A DNA stretch of 64,000 nucleotides from Xiphophorus maculatus. Lineage: Eukaryota; Chordata; Actinopteri; Cyprinodontiformes; Poeciliidae. This document shows positions 48,901-57,365 of this stretch, piece by piece (the first letter of the stretch is position 1; every line of letters begins with the position of its first letter). Location: the NCBI RefSeq assembly GCF_002775205.1, contig NC_036443.1, forward strand, positions 17,956,373 through 18,020,372, written 5' to 3'. The position numbers and the translations under genes are program-made. The notes below the pieces were generated by a model. That model saw only the letters and a list, made by a program, of their open reading frames with translations, did no database searches and was not told the DNA's origin.

Positions 48901-51900
48901 ACCCTCTTCACCACGCTGCACGTTTTCTATGCTTGCAAACTCCCAGACTGCATCTGCATCTCAGAGATGTGAATTTCTTTTTTTTTTTAAATTGAAGTCT
49001 AAACGCCTCAAAACAAGTCAAAAGCAGTTTCGCAATAATTGTAATCAAGCAGTGTGAGAAATCATAAACTTAAAGCTGACTGAAATTATAAGCAAAAACT
49101 AGAAATAAGTTGTATAAGTCCAGAACAAATCTAGAAAAGACAAAAATTCTAATGAATGATTGCATGTGTATTTGTAGTTTGAGGTATGAATGTGAATTTC
49201 GCTGCTTTTTCTTCCAAGGTTTTGGGCGCTCGGCACCTCCCGAAGCACGGCAGAGGCATCGTCTCTCCTCTCATCGAGATTGAGGTGTGTGGGGCGGACT
49301 ACGACAACGACAAGCAGAAAACAGAATCCGCAGGTGAGCGCCGCTTCAACTGTAGCCGCAGATCTCTCTTCCAGGAATGGGCCTATGTGCCAAAACCGTA
49401 GGAAGGAGTTATTTTTAAATTTATTTTTTCATTGTTTAATGGATCAATTACCTTTTGTGTAAAATTTCCTTTGTGGTCCTAGAAAAACAGGAAGTTGTGC
49501 AAACAATTTGGCCTTGTCTGGGAATACAAAAGCAAAACATTGTGCAGCGTTGACATAATTGCAGTTTGTCAGGTGGAATGGTTAGCATTGAAACTTGTGA
49601 GGGGTTTTTCTAAACATGTTGTAGATTTTAGTTTTTGTATTTGCAAAGGAATCAATGAGTGTCATCAGAGCTTCTATTAGTGCAGTGATGCTCTGATCAG
49701 ACCACCTGCCTAATAGTATGTGGCTCCTTCATGTCAATAAAAGCCGGTTGGCAATGTTGTTGTAGTTGGTGGGATGTGAGAAAGGAGCGCCACACTGCCC
49801 CCTGGTGGCAGAGTCACGATGGTGTCTCCAAAGTAAGCTTCATTCACACATATCCTTGGTATACAACAATGGTTCTCTGAAGATTAGTAATAGAATGAAT
49901 ATTGGAAATTATTCCCTCATACAATCAATTAATCCATTATAAATCAGATTAACCTAATGTAATGATTAAGTAAAGAAACAAAACAAAAAGCCATCCAGCC
50001 ATTCTTTAATAGAGTTCTTTATATTGAAGTGTAACGTGGTGATTTACCTGAATTATTTTAAGAAAATGTTTTATAAGAGAGAAAGAGGGAGGACTAATCC
50101 CAGGGAGGAAAACACTTTGGGTCCTCCGGTGTCTTCAGCGTTTTCAACATCCGGCTCAAAATGTGTTGTATTAATCCAAATTCATCAAAATTTTGATTTT
50201 GTGTTCATGTGATTTATGTCTGTTTTGTGGGGAACAGACATTGTCTGAAACTTTTTCAAAATTGCAACTGATCTGTAAATAAATATGGATCATTTTAGAA
50301 GCTTATTGAGCTCTAAACTAGCAGAATAAGATTGTTTGCTTCAAGAAATACTTTCCTACATGTATTTATTGACAGGATCCTGAATAAACAGCCTCTAATC
50401 ATAAAGGACGGACGCTGGCACAACCTCAGGCTCATCGTCTGCAGGATAAAAAACTATTTCAGCTCAGTATTTCTGGATTTCTGAGTGTCTCATGTTGCTC
50501 CAATGTCTGCGGTCTCTTCCAGCTGACAACGGCCTGAACCCGACCTTTCCCAGGAAGTCCTTCTCCTTCACTGTCTGCAACTCTGCCTTTGCTTTCCTGC
50601 GCTTCGGGGTTTATGAAATCGACATGTTCAACGACCAAAACTTTCTGGCTCAGGCGACATTCCCCATTCAGAGCCTCAAGACAGGTGTGTCTATTCCCCA
50701 GATCTTTGTCTTTGAGAGGAAAATCTTGATGCCGCACGGCTGTAAGCAGCTGTAAATGTGTGTGTTTTTGTTTTTCAGGCTACAGGTCGGTACCGCTGAA
50801 GAACAGCTACAGTGAAGATCTGGAGTTGGCTTCTCTGTTGGTCCACATGGAAATCACCAGAGGAAGGGTGGGTTAGTCTCTTTAACCGAGCTTCTTCTAA
50901 ACCTGCCGGTTATAAAAGCCATAACGCAGCATGCACTTGCTTACTATAGATGTCATTGTTTTATGATTAAGAAATTATTTTAATGCTAAACCAGGAGGTT
51001 TGCTGTTTTTAGTCGAGTAAAGCCGCAAGAGTATTTTATTTTCTTGGCTTTATGCAAAGATGGTTAAAAGTGTCTAAACACTCACAACTCTGGGAGAATC
51101 TATAAAATTCTCTCATCTATGAAGAAGTGATACTCGTCTATAACAGATTCATATCTGGAGCTGCATGTTCACACCTGTTCTAAATGTGGGAACATGTCGC
51201 TGACCAGTGTGAGATGAGAGGGAAAAAAAACACGCGTATATATTTTACAAATTGTTAAATATAATCCCAACCTACTAGATTTACGTTGATATTTTGTATG
51301 TAAGCGTTATATTCTAGGTTTTAAACTGCTTTATTTTATTATTTTAGTCAAAATCTTCATTGATGTTAAACCCGGAAGAGATTATGGTATCTCCATAAGA
51401 CAGATTCTGCTACTTCTGTAGCTTTGCACCAAAAACCTAAACTTTATGTTGTAAATGGGGAATTTTATTTCGGTGTTGGTGGTGGTGTTTACTATTTAAG
51501 ATGTAAATACTATTTTTAAGTCAATTGTATTTGACACCAAATGGCAGAATTGTACAAACTGAATAAAATCTGTTGAGAAATGTTCCAGTTTAGTTTTTTC
51601 TTTTAAGTCTTCAGTTTTCACATTGGATCGGGTTTCTGGGGGTTTGATAGTTTGAACACACCGCCTTCACCGATGTTTGTTTGTAACCTTTATTTAACGA
51701 GGAGGAGGAAAAACCCGTGGAGATTAAAAATGTCGTTTACCAGTGACTTGGGCTACACAACAGCAAAACAAGACAATTTAAAAATATGCCTGCCATAATC
51801 CCTTCCAGTAATGAGGAGCAGAATATTTAAAGCGCTCTTTCTCCCAGTTCTGTCCTGGTAATTTGAATCTCACTTGAGAGTAAGACTAGATGGAGGAGCT

Positions 51901-54266
51901 GACTGGAAATTCACACCAAGTAGAGAAAAAAAAGCCCAAATAGAGTAGAAGGGTGAGAGTAGTGCCTGATGAACAGCAGGATTTCCTCCTCCTGTCATCA
52001 GCTGGTCAGTCAATCAGACTTTGAACTGGAGACGCATTCAAGCTGTTTGGTTCAAAGAGTTACAAATATAGATCAAAACATGTGAATACTGTGAAAGTTC
52101 AATACTTTCTGTTTCTCATTTGCAAAAGGTGAACCCTTATATACGTTCTTCTGGCCAGACTCCAAAATATACTGGCAGGCACAAAAAAGAAAGAATCCTT
52201 TTAATATTTTGTAAGAACGCGTTTAGCTTTTATTATGGCATTTTCTGTGGCATCGTTTCAGCCCAATGAGTCCTGGCCTTGTCATCTTGTAAAATTCCTC
52301 CACGTCATCAGGGAAGAACCAGTTCATTGATAGAATAATCTGGTTCTTCAGGTCAGCTGACCTCATAATGGTGCTGAACTTTGACCTGACCCCCCCCACC
52401 CCCAGATCATAGTGCTGCCCCCACAGGCATGATGGGTGCTTCACTTCACTTCATCTGCCTGTCTTCTTACCCTGATGCGCCTCTCGCTCTGGAAGAGGGT
52501 AAATCTGGACTCATCAGATTACATCTTTATGCCTCCTTCCAAAGTAAAGCCTCACTGATTAGTGGTTTTATGGTCACACAGCTGTTCAGTCCCAGTTCAT
52601 TGAGTTTCCCATGACGAAATGCTCTCACTTTCTCTATCGCTCTGATTTCTGCTGCTGTTTTTCTTAAATTGGTGTCGCCAAACGTTTAGTTGATCACGAT
52701 CACAAATTTCTTTTATCCAACCCCATTTCTTCCTCAAAGACGATGATGGTTCCCCTTTCTGGTTTTTAATAATTTATTGATATTAGTTTCTCATGTCTCG
52801 TTTGATGATTTGTCTGCTTGAAGCCAATGATTTGACTCTTCTTAAACAGACTAATATCCTTGTTTAAGAAATGAGAAGCTACTCTTTGCATCAGCTGGGG
52901 TGGAAACACTTTCCAGCTGAAAGACGGTCACCAGTGTAAATATCCAATAGGAAAGTCCTGCTGGAAAAAGAACCGGCATCTCCATGCAGCTAGTCGACAG
53001 AAGGAAGTCTGAGCTGCTGTAAAACGTCCAGGTAGACGGATGCGCTTGGTGATGGAAACTTCACACTGGACTTTAAGCAACGAGGCTTCTGTGCCTCTTC
53101 ACTTTTCCTCCAAATCCTACAACCTTCATTTCCAAATGAAATGTGAAGTTTACTTTCATCTGAAAGGATGACTTTGAACTTCTAAACGACAGCGCAGTTA
53201 ATTTTCTCCTTAACCCAGGTAAGATGCTTCTGACGTCTCTTGATCAGGAATTGGACATTGATCGATGTGTGTGCTGGATCTTGATGACTCCACCCTCAAT
53301 TCACTGAATGGATTTTGCTTTTCCTTTCACCCAGCTTTCTGCGAATATGCTTTAGCTCCTTTCACAATATTCTACTTTCCTGAGGCAATGAATTCTGAGT
53401 TTTCGTTATCTGTGAGCGACAATCTCTAAAACTACAAGAAATGTTGGCTTGTAACAGTTTGAAAGTTTTACTTTCTTAAATGAATGACAAAATTCTTGAA
53501 CTTTTTCTTCATATTCTAAAGTTTCGAGCTAGAAGTTGCTTCAGATGCCTGCTGAGCGTCTTGCTCTCTCTCACTCCAGTCTCAACCAACAGTTTCTCTT
53601 TAAATAGCTTCAGGCTTCCTGTCCCTTCATTCTCACCTCCCCGAAGATGAAAATAGCTCTAAGTCGTCTTTACTTTGTAACGAGCTGCATCCTGTTTAAG
53701 CAAATTATCAACTCCTCTAACTTAGAAGACGTGATGATCGCTCAGCTTCATCGCTTCTTCTTTAGTTGTTGAGGAAATTTCTCGTCTTCCTTTTTCAGGC
53801 CCAAACCTGGTGAAATAAAAGTTTTTTTCTGTTGGACCAGCAGCTGTGCTGATCCCGGATCATCTCTCCTGTTTTGCTTCGTGGTTTCCAGGATGAGAAC
53901 GGGGAAGTCCTGAGCCCGTTCTCCGCAGCGGGGAGTGTGTCGGCGCCGGCGTCGGCGCAGGTGGGACGAGAGCTGGGCTCCGTGTCCTCGACGTCGTCCA
54001 CCATGTCCCCACTGCCCCAGTCGCCGTCTCAGGCCATGTCCTACAGAGGGAGGGAGGGCTCGTTCGAATCCCGCTACCAGTCACCCATCGACGACTTCAG
54101 GGTGTCCCAGGAGGCCCTGCTGGACCAGATGGACCCTCAGAACCGAAGGTGAGCGTGTGGACAGCTGGACAGCTGCTGTTGGTGGTGTAGGAGGACGTGG
54201 ACCTCACCCTATCTCCGTTTTCTCTCCAGGATGCTGCGGAGGACCAGTCGCCTCTCCCCGTACTGA
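18905..54266 (+). CDS. plcg1: Phospholipase C-gamma-1, complete coding sequence
   Basis: PLCG1 is recruited to activated tyrosine kinases and cleaves PIP2 to IP3 and DAG. Coding exons: 18905-19118, 30578-30727, 30872-30965, 31047-31094, 33857-33941, 34079-34162, 34820-34842, 34929-35001, 35096-35197, 37521-37639, 38132-38217, 38361-38481, 38694-38862, 39355-39477, 39708-39809, 41453-41640, 42482-42682, 42866-42985, 43764-43944, 44049-44126, 44205-44308, 44454-44547, 44670-44739, 46737-46897, 47097-47193, 47288-47512, 47629-47777, 49219-49333, 50523-50684, 50779-50867, 53892-54148, 54230-54266. The total is 3921 nt, 1306 residues (human about 1290). Domains in order: PH (about 30-145), EF hands (150-300), catalytic X box (about 320-465) with His329 in SSHNTY and His374 in HGHT, split PH, two SH2 domains (about 544-760) each with FLVR, a linker with GFYVEAN (Tyr777, equivalent to human Tyr783), SH3 (about 790-850), second PH half, Y box (about 930-1062), C2 and a Ser-rich tail. 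All joins keep frame. Confidence 0.97.
20373..20480. repeat. hAT-like transposon terminus fragment
   Basis: TAGGGCTGTCAATTAATT followed by AT-rich TTAATCATAATTAACTG-type repeats resembles the ends of fish hAT elements. The opposite end was not found nearby, so only a fragment is called. Confidence 0.4.
22306..22323 (+). repeat. Poly-C/CT simple tract
   Basis: A run of C interrupted by a single T within plcg1 intron 1. It is a simple-sequence tract, and its length may be uncertain in an assembly. Confidence 0.8.
24105..24175 (-). mobile_element. hAT-like terminus related to the 31.1-32.4 kb element
   Basis: Read on the minus strand, this end begins TAAGTCTGTCACGATTAC and continues into a TGTGATAAACAATAATAT-type stretch. 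The left end of the element at 31116 has the same order of motifs (TAGGCCTGTCACGATAAC, then GCGATAAACAATAATAT). This is a second, decayed member of the same family, and its other end is not evident. Confidence 0.6.
24671..24704. repeat. Near-perfect palindrome in plcg1 intron 1
   Basis: Two 17-base arms are complementary at 15 positions with no spacer, centred on CACGTG-like sequence (ACACGTGA). A second small inverted pair, CTTGAC/GTCAAG, lies just upstream at 24654-24672. Confidence 0.6.
25870..26820. repeat. Composite interspersed-repeat region
   Basis: Sequence around 25985-26050 (TTTATTTAACCAGGTAAAC, then ATTGAGATCTAGATCTC and TTTCAAGAGGGATCTGG) matches a phrase I know as a common interspersed repeat in fish. 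Flanking blocks near 25890-25925, 26485-26510 and 26735-26800 are rich in ATTAATCGATT-type motifs, as in hAT-like termini. The exact family and limits cannot be set here. Confidence 0.45.
27851..27962. repeat. Alternating direct/inverted repeat array
   Basis: One 20-base unit, GGCAGTAGTCTTACGATTAA, is present exactly at 27888-27907 (+), 27914-27933 (-) and 27943-27962 (+), separated by 6 and 9 bases. A ten-base partial copy starts at 27861. A further 11 bp perfect hairpin (27851-27861 with 27870-27880) lies at the left end. The array can fold into mutually exclusive cruciforms. No known element was recognised. Confidence 0.9.
29363..29753. mobile_element. Non-autonomous hAT-type element, 391 bp, with 8 bp target duplication
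   Basis: The ends read TAGGGATGC and, inverted, TAGAGATGC. They are flanked by GTTTTTGA (29355-29362) and GTTGTTGA (29754-29761), an 8 bp duplication with one mismatch, the length typical of hAT insertions. The interior is AT-rich and non-coding and includes a TTTTG repeat near 29405-29430. It lies in plcg1 intron 1. Confidence 0.75.
31116..32394. mobile_element. hAT-type DNA transposon, 1.28 kb, with exact 8 bp target duplication
   Basis: Terminal inverted repeats begin TAGGCCTGTCACGATAA on the left and TAGGCCTGTCGCGATAA on the right (16 of 17 match). The element is bracketed by AGCACAAC at 31108-31115 and again at 32395-32402, an exact 8 bp duplication that defines both ends and points to the hAT superfamily. 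Subterminal GCGATAAACAATAA motifs occur near both ends. The longest internal frame (31549-31920, 123 codons) is not a recognisable hAT transposase, so this is a non-autonomous or internally replaced copy. Confidence 0.9.
32985..33265 (-). mobile_element. Internally deleted Tc1-like relic
   Basis: The block contains CACTGAGCAACAGTCCAGT near 32997-33015, then a CCCCAAGACTGTGTCCTACTG-type phrase near 33047, CAGACTGAGA, and AACTTTT-rich terminal sequence. I recognise this order from a widespread fish Tc1-like family read against its transposase. Sequence between the first two phrases is missing. The block at about 53020-53530 shares phrases with it. Confidence 0.6.
34385..34730 (+). repeat. Probable LINE 3' end with ATTCT tail
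   Basis: The block ends in GTGCAATGACAATAAAGTTG followed by AATTCTATTCTAT, a tail I know from 3' ends of fish non-LTR retrotransposons. Upstream it contains a TGTACTTGTGACA-type and a GAGCACTTCTGG phrase seen in such tails. No reverse transcriptase frame is present, consistent with strong 5' truncation. The LINE clade cannot be fixed. Confidence 0.5.
36700..37320 (+). pseudogene. Tc1/mariner transposase C-terminal relic
   Basis: The frame at 36942-37313 encodes recognisable pieces of the Tc1 DDE transposase C-terminal half: [16 protein letters not shown], then [16 protein letters not shown], and later [10 protein letters not shown]. Intact Tc1 copies have a QQDLAPAHT-type motif with the second catalytic Asp; here the Asp position is changed (HLNLMPSHT), and the region between the pieces is scrambled. 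The element is dead. It sits in a plcg1 intron in the same orientation as the gene. Confidence 0.7.
37163..37205. repeat. Perfect 16 bp-arm hairpin
   Basis: CCACACCCAACAATGT at 37163-37178 is exactly complementary to 37190-37205, with an 11-base loop. The loop and inner arms also carry a repeated TTTACATTG. The hairpin interrupts the Tc1 transposase relic. Confidence 0.85.
37521..39477 (+). other. plcg1: plcg1 catalytic X-box exons
   Basis: Exons 37521-37639, 38132-38217, 38361-38481, 38694-38862 and 39355-39477 encode the X half of the TIM barrel. The first ends within SSSHNT, holding the first catalytic His. The third holds ELDCWDG and YHGHTLT with the second catalytic His. The fourth holds LSIEDHCS, including a conserved Glu that binds the catalytic Ca2+. 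All key residues of an active PI-PLC are present. Confidence 0.93.
39932..40141 (-). mobile_element. tRNA-derived SINE with target duplication
   Basis: Read on the minus strand from 40141, the element starts with a tRNA-like head. It has an A box TGGCGTAGCGG (40135-40125), a long variable-arm-like region and a B box GGTTCGACTCC (40074-40064). A tRNA-unrelated body and an A-rich tail (plus-strand poly-T near 39932-39952) follow. It is flanked by GTAAAATTTG (39922-39931) and GTAAAATGTG (40142-40151), a 10 bp duplication with one mismatch. The box spacing suggests a class II (Leu/Ser-like) tRNA ancestor. It is not a functional tRNA gene. Confidence 0.85.
40146..40176. repeat. Perfect 31 bp palindrome overlapping the SINE target duplication
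   Basis: AATGTGGTTTAAAAA at 40146-40160 is exactly complementary to 40162-40176 around a single central G. It overlaps the right-hand target duplication of the SINE. Confidence 0.9.
41641..42481 (+). other. plcg1 intron within the N-terminal SH2 domain
   Basis: An 0.84 kb AT-rich intron. I recognise no repeat or gene in it. The 70-codon minus-strand ORF near 41876-42088 has no family signal. Confidence 0.75.
43165..43560 (+). mobile_element. Internally deleted Tc1-like relic
   Basis: The left part carries phrases of a fish Tc1-like 5' end: TTATGTGATAGGCAAACACA near 43181, CTTTACTCTGATACC near 43280 and AGAGTCCACCTGTGTGG near 43344. The right part (near 43529-43560) resumes with TGATTCTACAAAGCAATGAGT, normally found after the transposase stop. 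Nearly the whole transposase is missing. It lies in the plcg1 intron within the C-terminal SH2 domain. Confidence 0.65.
44740..46736 (+). other. plcg1 intron, 2.0 kb
   Basis: Separates the short exon after the SH3 domain from the second split-PH half. It contains a Tc1-like relic at 45360-45860. The remainder is AT-rich with no recognised gene. Confidence 0.75.
45360..45860 (+). mobile_element. Tc1-like transposon relic
   Basis: Contains CAAAGTCTGGACCTAAATCC near 45561, corresponding to the SPDLNPIE region of Tc1 transposase, preceded by GTAATGATCTGGGGCATTT near 45529 (the IMLWG region). Downstream is a CAATTCTGCAAAGAACAATGG phrase. Much between these is deleted, and frames are broken. Confidence 0.65.
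46737..47777 (+). other. plcg1: plcg1 second split-PH half and Y-box exons
   Basis: Exon 46737-46897 encodes the C-terminal half of the split PH domain. Exons 47097-47193, 47288-47512 and 47629-47777 encode the Y half of the catalytic barrel, with [37 protein letters not shown] and GYVLQPP. The intron 47194-47287 is only 94 bases. Exon 47288-47512 is the longest in this block and is highly conserved. Confidence 0.93.
47778..49218 (+). other. plcg1 intron before C2 exons
   Basis: A 1.4 kb AT-rich intron with poly-T tracts (48364-48380 and 48979-48990). I see no recognisable repeat family or gene. Confidence 0.75.
49219..50867 (+). other. plcg1: plcg1 C2-domain exons
   Basis: Exons 49219-49333, 50523-50684 and 50779-50867 encode the C2 domain ([28 protein letters not shown], then [22 protein letters not shown]). 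The last exon ends in ITRGR at a GTGGGT donor. Reading through that donor gives two more codons and a stop. Confidence 0.92.
49334..50522 (+). other. plcg1 intron inside the C2 domain
   Basis: A 1.2 kb AT-rich intron. It includes a CACTGCCCCCTGGTGGC phrase near 49794-49810, frequent in vertebrate non-coding DNA. It resembles part of a CTCF core (CCCCCTGGTGGC), but I cannot show binding. Nothing else is recognised. Confidence 0.6.
51562..51567 (+). terminator. plcg1: Candidate intronic poly(A) signal in plcg1
   Basis: AATAAA in the sequence ACTGAATAAAATCTGTTG, followed by GT/T-rich bases. It lies 686 bases after the in-frame stop (50874-50876) reached if the donor at 50868 is not used. The preceding sequence is AT-rich and UTR-like. 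Confidence 0.4.
52100..52990 (-). mobile_element. Decayed Tc1-like transposon
   Basis: Read on the minus strand this is a Tc1-like transposase region. Plus-strand landmarks include TAAATCTGGACTCATCAGAT near 52500 (complement of the SDE region), CTCACTGATTAGTGGTTTTA near 52551, CCAAACGTTTAGTTGATC near 52677, AAGACGATGATGGTTCCCC near 52737 and TCTTAAACAGACTAATATCC near 52839. The right edge holds AAATGAGAAGCTACTCTTTGC and a CCAATAGGAAAGTCCTGCTGG phrase. Frames are broken and a GC tract (52389-52403) has been inserted or expanded. Confidence 0.8.
53020..53530 (-). mobile_element. Second Tc1-like relic adjacent to the first
   Basis: Contains AAGCAACGAGGCTTCTGTGC near 53077, CATTTCCAAATGAAATGTG near 53127, a TTTACTTTCATCTGAAAGGA phrase near 53150 and TTAACCCAGGTAAGATGC near 53210. 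These are in the order seen in a common fish Tc1-like family read against the transposase. It belongs to a different family from the neighbour at 52100-52990 and resembles the relic at 32985-33265. Confidence 0.7.
53892..54266 (+). other. plcg1: plcg1 C-terminal tail exons
   Basis: Exons 53892-54148 and 54230-54266 encode a GC-rich, Ser/Pro-rich tail. It retains [12 protein letters not shown] and the DDFRVSQE stretch, close to the human tail ([19 protein letters not shown]). The last exon encodes [11 protein letters not shown] and the stop at 54264-54266. The middle of the tail (Ser/Ala runs) is divergent. Confidence 0.9.
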
Positions 54267-54664
54267 TGATGTCACTGACTGCTGTGATTGCTGTTTCCAT
54301 GGAAACGCCCACCACCGCTTTGGCCTACATTTCAGGCAGCTCTCCCTCCTTCGATTCCTCCTACAAACCCCTCCTCCACTCCCCACATCGCCGCCTCTGT
54401 GTCCAACTGAGGAGGAGGGAAAGGACGCTGCGGGGTGGGAGGGCGCTGACAGGAAGCAGACGGCGGCAGACAGGAAGAAGAAACTGGAAGGCTGGAGAAG
54501 TCCTGGACTGTGATTTCCAGTGTTGTTGCTGTTGTCGTCGTCGTCGTGACAACAGCTGCTTAGTTTGGAGACCAAGTGGAAGAAAAGGGATAGACCTGGT
54601 TCCGGTTCCTCCTCTCTCTGCTGTTTGGACAGATATTTATTCCTGCTGCGCCGTCGGCCGGAGA

Positions 54665-54699
54665 GCAGCAGCGGCGGCGGCAGCAGCAGCAGCGGCAGC
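54665..54699 (+). repeat. GCA/GCG trinucleotide tract in plcg1 3' UTR
   Basis: A purine-interrupted run of GCA and GCG triplets, about 35 bases long, 400 bases after the stop. It would be polymorphic if it behaves like other CNG tracts. Confidence 0.8.
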
Positions 54700-55369
54700 C
54701 GGCCTGCTCTCAAAGAGCTCCTGTCTCCATGTTTTTAAATATTCCAGTTATTTAAACCTTTAAACATTCATAATGTGACTTCATGTCAGCGTGAACCATG
54801 AGGGCTTTCTACGGCTACGTTTAACCTCGCTCTGCTTCGTGACAGACATTACGTGCCTCCGCTCTGACTCTGACTTACAACCTGGACTGGAATCTCAGAG
54901 GCGTTTCTGTTTGTATTGCCGTTATTATAATTATTGATGGCGGGAGGAAGAGGTCGTGGCCTGTTTTTGCGTTCCAAGGCGCATCGCGTTTCTCACTTAC
55001 ATTCCAACAGAACAAAAGCTGCACATCATTCCATCGTCTTGCTTTGAGAACCAGCTCCACTGACCCTCATGGCACCTTGGCCGTGTGGTCCTGGAGGTCA
55101 GGCCTGGACTCTGATGGTGACTGATTGTTGTTTCTTTTTGGGGGTTTCTGTTTGCACCCACTACCATCATGTTCTTATCCACATCAGTGTCTTAAAACAC
55201 GCCCTTGTTAAACAATACATGTTTACGATGTTCTAAATTCATCTGAGAAATGCCAGAGAACAGAAATAACCTGGTTTCATAAGCGTCCACACCATTCAGC
55301 TTTTGAGTTTTGAGCGTGCATGTCTTATATTTGGCCTCTACTTTTCAAAATGGCCTCCAAACGTATCAT

Positions 55370-55690
55370 CCCTTGGGTTGAGCCAAAACTTTGTTACCTT
55401 TGAAGAGATTCTTTTGTCTCTTGCCTGATTTAATGAAATCTTAAATCGACTGATTTCCAGCAGACATCTAAATTTTAACAACCCCAGATCATAATGCTGC
55501 CACTACCATGTTTCACTGTGTTCTGCCAGAGGTGCTTTGTGTTTTTCCTGTTCAAATTCTAACTTATGGTAGTTATGTTTAAGTTCATAGCAGATTCTCT
55601 TATGATGTTTTGAGAGATTTTATCCAAGCCTGGATATTTTTAGTCTAGCAAATGTTCTTTTTTTTTTTTTTTATCTGGACACTTGGAGAA
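55370..55690 (-). mobile_element. Tc1-like fragment in plcg1 3' UTR
   Basis: CCAGATCATAATGCTGCCAC followed by ACCATGTTTCACTGTG (55485-55522) is the complement of the Tc1 transposase segment encoding the HGGGSIML(W) stretch. The flanks are degraded. It is downstream of the plcg1 stop, so it may be transcribed as part of the UTR. Confidence 0.65.
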
Positions 55691-57339
55691 ATACAAGAAA
55701 TGTTTGGAACAGAACCAGAATATTCAGCTTTCTCAGAGGTCCTGGCAGCGACTTGGCAGCCTCACTGACTGGTCTTAAATATGTTTAGTCAGTAACTAAG
55801 ATTAAACTTAGGTTTTAAATTTAACTTCTGAAACCAATTAGGAAAAAAAAAATCAGTCAGTCAGAAATGAAACATAATATAAAGGCACCAGTGCAGTTTT
55901 CTTTTGGAAAATGAAGTCTTGTGTATTTAAGAATCAGTAAATGGATTATAGGGCATAAATATCTGCAGATTATTTGTATTAGCTCATAATATACATTTCT
56001 CTAAAACTTTTTAATGCCCAAAATTGAGATTCTTAAATATAAGACACTTTTACAGACTCTCAGAAACTGTGAGTTTCTATCTAGTTTCTCCAGTTTAACG
56101 CCTGCAGTCGTCAGAAATTGTCTCCTCCGGTCATTTATAGGGTGTAACTTATGCAATGAGGTTCAAGCAGATTTGTTTACGTTTAAGTTCAATTATACAG
56201 GCTGAGTCACATTAAAAGTGTAAAGGCCTTTAAACAAAAAATAATCATGGTTGATCTTTTTTTTTTTAATCACAATAACATGAATTTTAACAGCGGTGTG
56301 TAAACTTGAGACTCACAAGAGTCTGCATTGATGCTGTTTATTCTGCTCATTCCTATTGCAGGATATTCATGCTGGAATTATGGGTAAAAAAGAAAAAAGA
56401 TGGGAGTTTGTAACAGTGACCCAGCTTTGCAGCCCAGTCTGGATCGCTTTCTGCTGATGAACTCAGATGTTGGTCGATTCTGAAGCGTCACTGAAAAAGT
56501 ATTTCAGCTCTGCTCACACGGATTTCTGCTTTTCCCCCGTGTGTTTTGGTGCAGGTGGAGTCACAGTATTAAGATAAACGAGTATTGAAGACCGGCAGTG
56601 ACCAAATGATAATGAATGAAAGGTCCAGAGTTCAGCTCACCGCTGCGTCTCGTTGTTACATGCCTGGAAACCGATTAGCCTTTAGCTGGACTCGAGGTCC
56701 AGGTTTTCTGGACAAACAGTGTTCTCCTGATTTGACTGAACGGTCGATGATATTCAGATTCTTGCTCAGTGTTTTGAGACGCATTTTAAGCCATAAAGGA
56801 CGATGTAAGGTGAAGGCGGGGACATCATGCTGGACGGCTGGGGCAGTTTGTTGCATTTGCACTCAACTATTAATCCCAAAGCTCCTTTGTCTTACATATA
56901 CTCTTCCTCCAGTATGTTTAGTTTTTTTTTTTTAATGTGTGTGTGCGTGTGTGTGGAGCAATGCATTGCCCTCATTTCTGGCCTATCTCCACACACACCG
57001 CATTGAAGCCACATTTCCCACAGCCATGGTCACGTATTTTGATGGTTTGCTGCTCGGCACCGTGTGAGCACGTGCAAAACGACTCAACTGTTTGATGTAG
57101 GAGCATTTTCCATATTGACGTCAAATCAAGCTGAATAACAAAGGACGCCTGTGTGGGGCCTTTAACTGTAATTTGTTTCGCTTTTGTTGTTGTAATTTTA
57201 TCGATTTTTCTTTCTGCTAGCGTCGGCCTCATTTTACATTTGCCTTCCTGTAATGTGCCTAAACCTCAATGACGAGAAGTATTAATTTTAATTATTTTTT
57301 TTTGCCTTTCATATGGAACATATTCAAGCCTGAAAAGTA

Positions 57340-57345
57340 AATAAA
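57340..57345 (+). terminator. plcg1: Candidate poly(A) signal of plcg1
   Basis: AATAAA in AGTAAATAAAATACTC, followed by a T-rich stretch (CTTATTTTTCTT) within about 45 bases. Confidence 0.5.
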
Positions 57346-57365
57346 ATACTCACTGCTTTATACAA

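Larger units (their letters stand above)
50868..53891 (+). other. plcg1 intron before the tail exons
   Basis: A 3.0 kb intron. It begins with an in-frame stop three codons into the intron and has an AATAAA at 51562-51567 that could serve as an alternative 3' end. From about 52100 to 53530 it is filled with minus-strand Tc1-like relics. Confidence 0.7.
54267..57365 (+). other. plcg1: Probable long plcg1 3' UTR
   Basis: About 3.1 kb from the stop to AATAAA at 57340-57345. The first 500 bases are GC-rich with GTC/GTT and GCA/GCG trinucleotide tracts (54518-54545 and 54665-54699). Their long ORFs in several frames are compositional artefacts. Further on there is a Tc1-like fragment at 55370-55690. 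An earlier, unnoticed poly(A) site could shorten the UTR. Confidence 0.45.

Noticed and set aside
53935..54763. Long overlapping plus- and minus-strand ORFs of 169-192 codons
   Set aside because: They are in GC-rich plcg1 tail-exon and 3' UTR sequence and arise in several frames at once from low-complexity triplet repeats.
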